DNA of 39,906 nt from Chara braunii (Eukaryota; Streptophyta; Charophyceae; Charales; Characeae), in NCBI GenBank assembly GCA_003427395.1, contig BFEA01000356.1, positions 1,506,594-1,546,499 of the forward strand, in the 5' to 3' direction. This document shows, piece after piece, positions 39,040 to 39,906 of the stretch (positions within the stretch are counted from its first letter, which is position 1; the number at the start of each line of letters is the position of its first letter). The translations under genes were made by a program, and so were the position numbers. Below the pieces are notes generated by a model. That model ran no database searches. It was not told where the DNA came from and saw only the letters and a list, made by a program, of their open reading frames with translations.

Positions 39040-39237
39040 CTACACAAGACATGAAATGCAAACAAAATGAAAATGAAATATCGAAATAGTAGAAAAATCG
39101 CCGTCATGATGAACTTGACTTCGAAAATTGTTGAACCATCACCAACCATCTTTAAAAATTAAACCATAGACCGTGGACAAAATTCGCTACGCAAAATCAT
39201 TGCAACAATAATATGTTCCATTTTGAATTATTGTCCC

Positions 39238-39512
39238 TTCAAACAGTTATTTTATAAAAATCTCACTCCCTCACTCTATCGGGCGGACGTGCACTGATCG
39301 CTCTTGTCCCCTCCATCTACACTCCCTTCACCGGATGGACCTTCACCAGATGGACCTCAAACAGTTATTTTACAAAAATCTCACTCCCCCACAATATCGG
39401 GCGGACGTGCAATAGCTGTCTCTTATACACATCTAGATGTGTATAAGAGACAGGACGTGCACTAATCGCTCTTGTCCCCTCCATCTACACTCCCTTCACC
39501 AGATGGACTCAG
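39238..39512. repeat. ~118-bp tandem duplication interrupted by adapter
   Basis: TCAAACAGTTATTTTA, AAAAATCTCACTCCC, ATCGGGCGGACGTGCA and ATCGCTCTTGTCCCCTCC, CATCTACACTCCCTTCACC occur at 39238-39340. The first part recurs at 39357-39412 and the second part at 39454-39506. The library adapter at 39416-39453 splits the second copy. A short CACC-GATGGACCT doublet lies between the copies. The duplication may itself be a misassembly caused by the adapter read. Confidence 0.75.
39416..39453. other. Sequencing-library adapter: Tn5 mosaic-end dimer
   Basis: A perfect 38-bp palindrome made of the 19-bp Tn5 mosaic end (AGATGTGTATAAGAGACAG at 39435-39453) and its reverse complement at 39416-39434. This head-to-head dimer is the known junction adapter of transposase-based mate-pair libraries. 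It is not genomic. The flanks show no 9-bp target duplication (GTGCAATAG against GACGTGCAC), so a natural Tn5 insertion is excluded. Confidence 0.97.
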
Positions 39513-39906
39513 ATCGAGAAGTGCAGCTTCAGCATTCAGTCGAACACCGGAAGGAACGACAAGTCCAGTTGTGAATGGTCTTGTACCACGGACCGGTCTC
39601 TCCCAACCAAAAGCGATCGAGTGAGCATCCTGCCATTGTGTCTGGTCAGTCATTTTCCATCGTTTTTCCCATGCGTTCTCATACAGTTGTTCGAGCGACT
39701 TTGCTCTCCCAGTCGGCACCCAATATTCCACTAGCACTTGATTATAATTTTGCGAATTACAATCAACAACCACCCGAGAAAGAGCTTTGTCCACCCAGAT
39801 TGGCACACCGCTGGACAGATCATCGTCAGAGGGGCGAAGGATAAGAAAAATGTCCACGCCGATATGCACGAGGGGGTCGAAACTAGTCTTCGGGCGATTT
39901 TTTCTT
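39462..39906 (-). CDS. Unknown protein, partial at window edge
   Basis: The frame is open from the window edge to a TAG at 39462-39464. It reads FDPLVHIGVDIFLILRPSDD, SGVPIWVDKALSRVVVD, then LVEYWVPTGRAKSLEQLYEN, AWEKRWKMTDQTQWQDAHSI and a Ser/Gly/Asp tail. The layout (a 'D-x-x-L-x-x-P' strand, 'G-V-P-x-W-V-x-K', 'V-x-Y-W-x-P', later Trp) recalls BAH-like or other small beta-barrel chromatin domains, but this is a weak resemblance. A CTGGTGAAGG near 39498 could be a splice donor to the exon at 39039, so it may be the first exon of that gene; the adapter between them makes this doubtful. Confidence 0.4.
   Translation of the reverse strand, partial: RKNRPKTSFDPLVHIGVDIFLILRPSDDDLSSGVPIWVDKALSRVVVDCNSQNYNQVLVEYWVPTGRAKSLEQLYENAWEKRWKMTDQTQWQDAHSIAFGWERPVRGTRPFTTGLVVPSGVRLNAEAALLDLSPSGEGSVDGGDKSD

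Noticed and set aside
39416-39453. Natural transposon insertion at the palindrome
   Set aside because: Only the mosaic-end dimer is present, with no transposon body and no 9-bp target duplication; it matches a known library adapter.
1-39906. tRNA and rRNA genes
   Set aside because: No cloverleaf with a recognisable T-loop motif or rRNA-conserved stretch was noticed; this was by eye only, and a covariance search would be decisive.

Overview
This window looks like nuclear DNA from a large, repeat-rich eukaryotic genome, most likely of the green (plant/streptophyte-alga) lineage. The reasons are a decayed Ty3/gypsy-type retrotransposon, a Ulp1-like protease gene of the kind carried by plant transposons, spliceosomal-type intron borders, long CT and GT microsatellites, many families of diverged tandem repeats, and two assembly gaps inside simple repeats. 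The species cannot be fixed from the sequence; a charophyte such as Chara would fit but is only a guess. No operons, rRNA or tRNA genes were recognised, and no protein-coding gene looks intact.

Layout. (1) About 0.1-6.3 kb, minus strand: a Ty3/gypsy-like element with gag (CCHC knuckle), aspartic protease, reverse transcriptase, RNase H and integrase (HHCC plus D,D35E). It is almost wholly in one frame but broken by amber stops, single-base shifts and an integrase deletion. A T-TTT-TTG heptamer sits at the gag-protease/pol frame change. (2) 6.4-10.4 kb, minus strand: an upstream coding zone of decayed, tandemly amplified modules of no known family. (3) 10.4-16.3 kb: mostly non-coding, with a 55-bp minisatellite, CT tracts, a gap and ~100-bp imperfect repeats. 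(4) 16.3-17.0 kb (+) and 38.2-39.0 kb (-): two decayed paralogues of one unknown protein family, sharing a W-H-E-V-E motif, on opposite strands. (5) 17.6-20.5 kb: four tandem-repeat families, plus the first copies of a 24-bp palindromic motif that recurs to 27.9 kb. (6) 20.65-26.2 kb (+): a long decayed coding region with a ParB-like domain, a possible helix-turn-helix linker, a segment shaped like a permuted N6/N4 DNA methyltransferase, and Gly-rich and acidic tails. (7) 28.1-29.2 kb (+): a Ulp1/C48 cysteine-protease-like gene. (8) 29.2-33 kb: repeats and unidentified blocks. (9) 33.1-35.3 kb (-): a second, gag-like retroelement remnant. (10) 35.3-38.1 kb: AT-rich DNA with an inverted repeat and short dispersed repeats. 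(11) The right end holds a further minus-strand ORF and a 38-bp perfect Tn5 mosaic-end dimer, which is a sequencing-library adapter left in the assembly.

The most interesting unit is the ParB-like plus methyltransferase-like region followed downstream by a Ulp1-like protease, lying among copies of a palindromic motif. It may be the remains of a large mobile element that carried a bacterial-style DNA-modification protein. The domain calls rest on motif reading alone; the methyltransferase call is the weakest.
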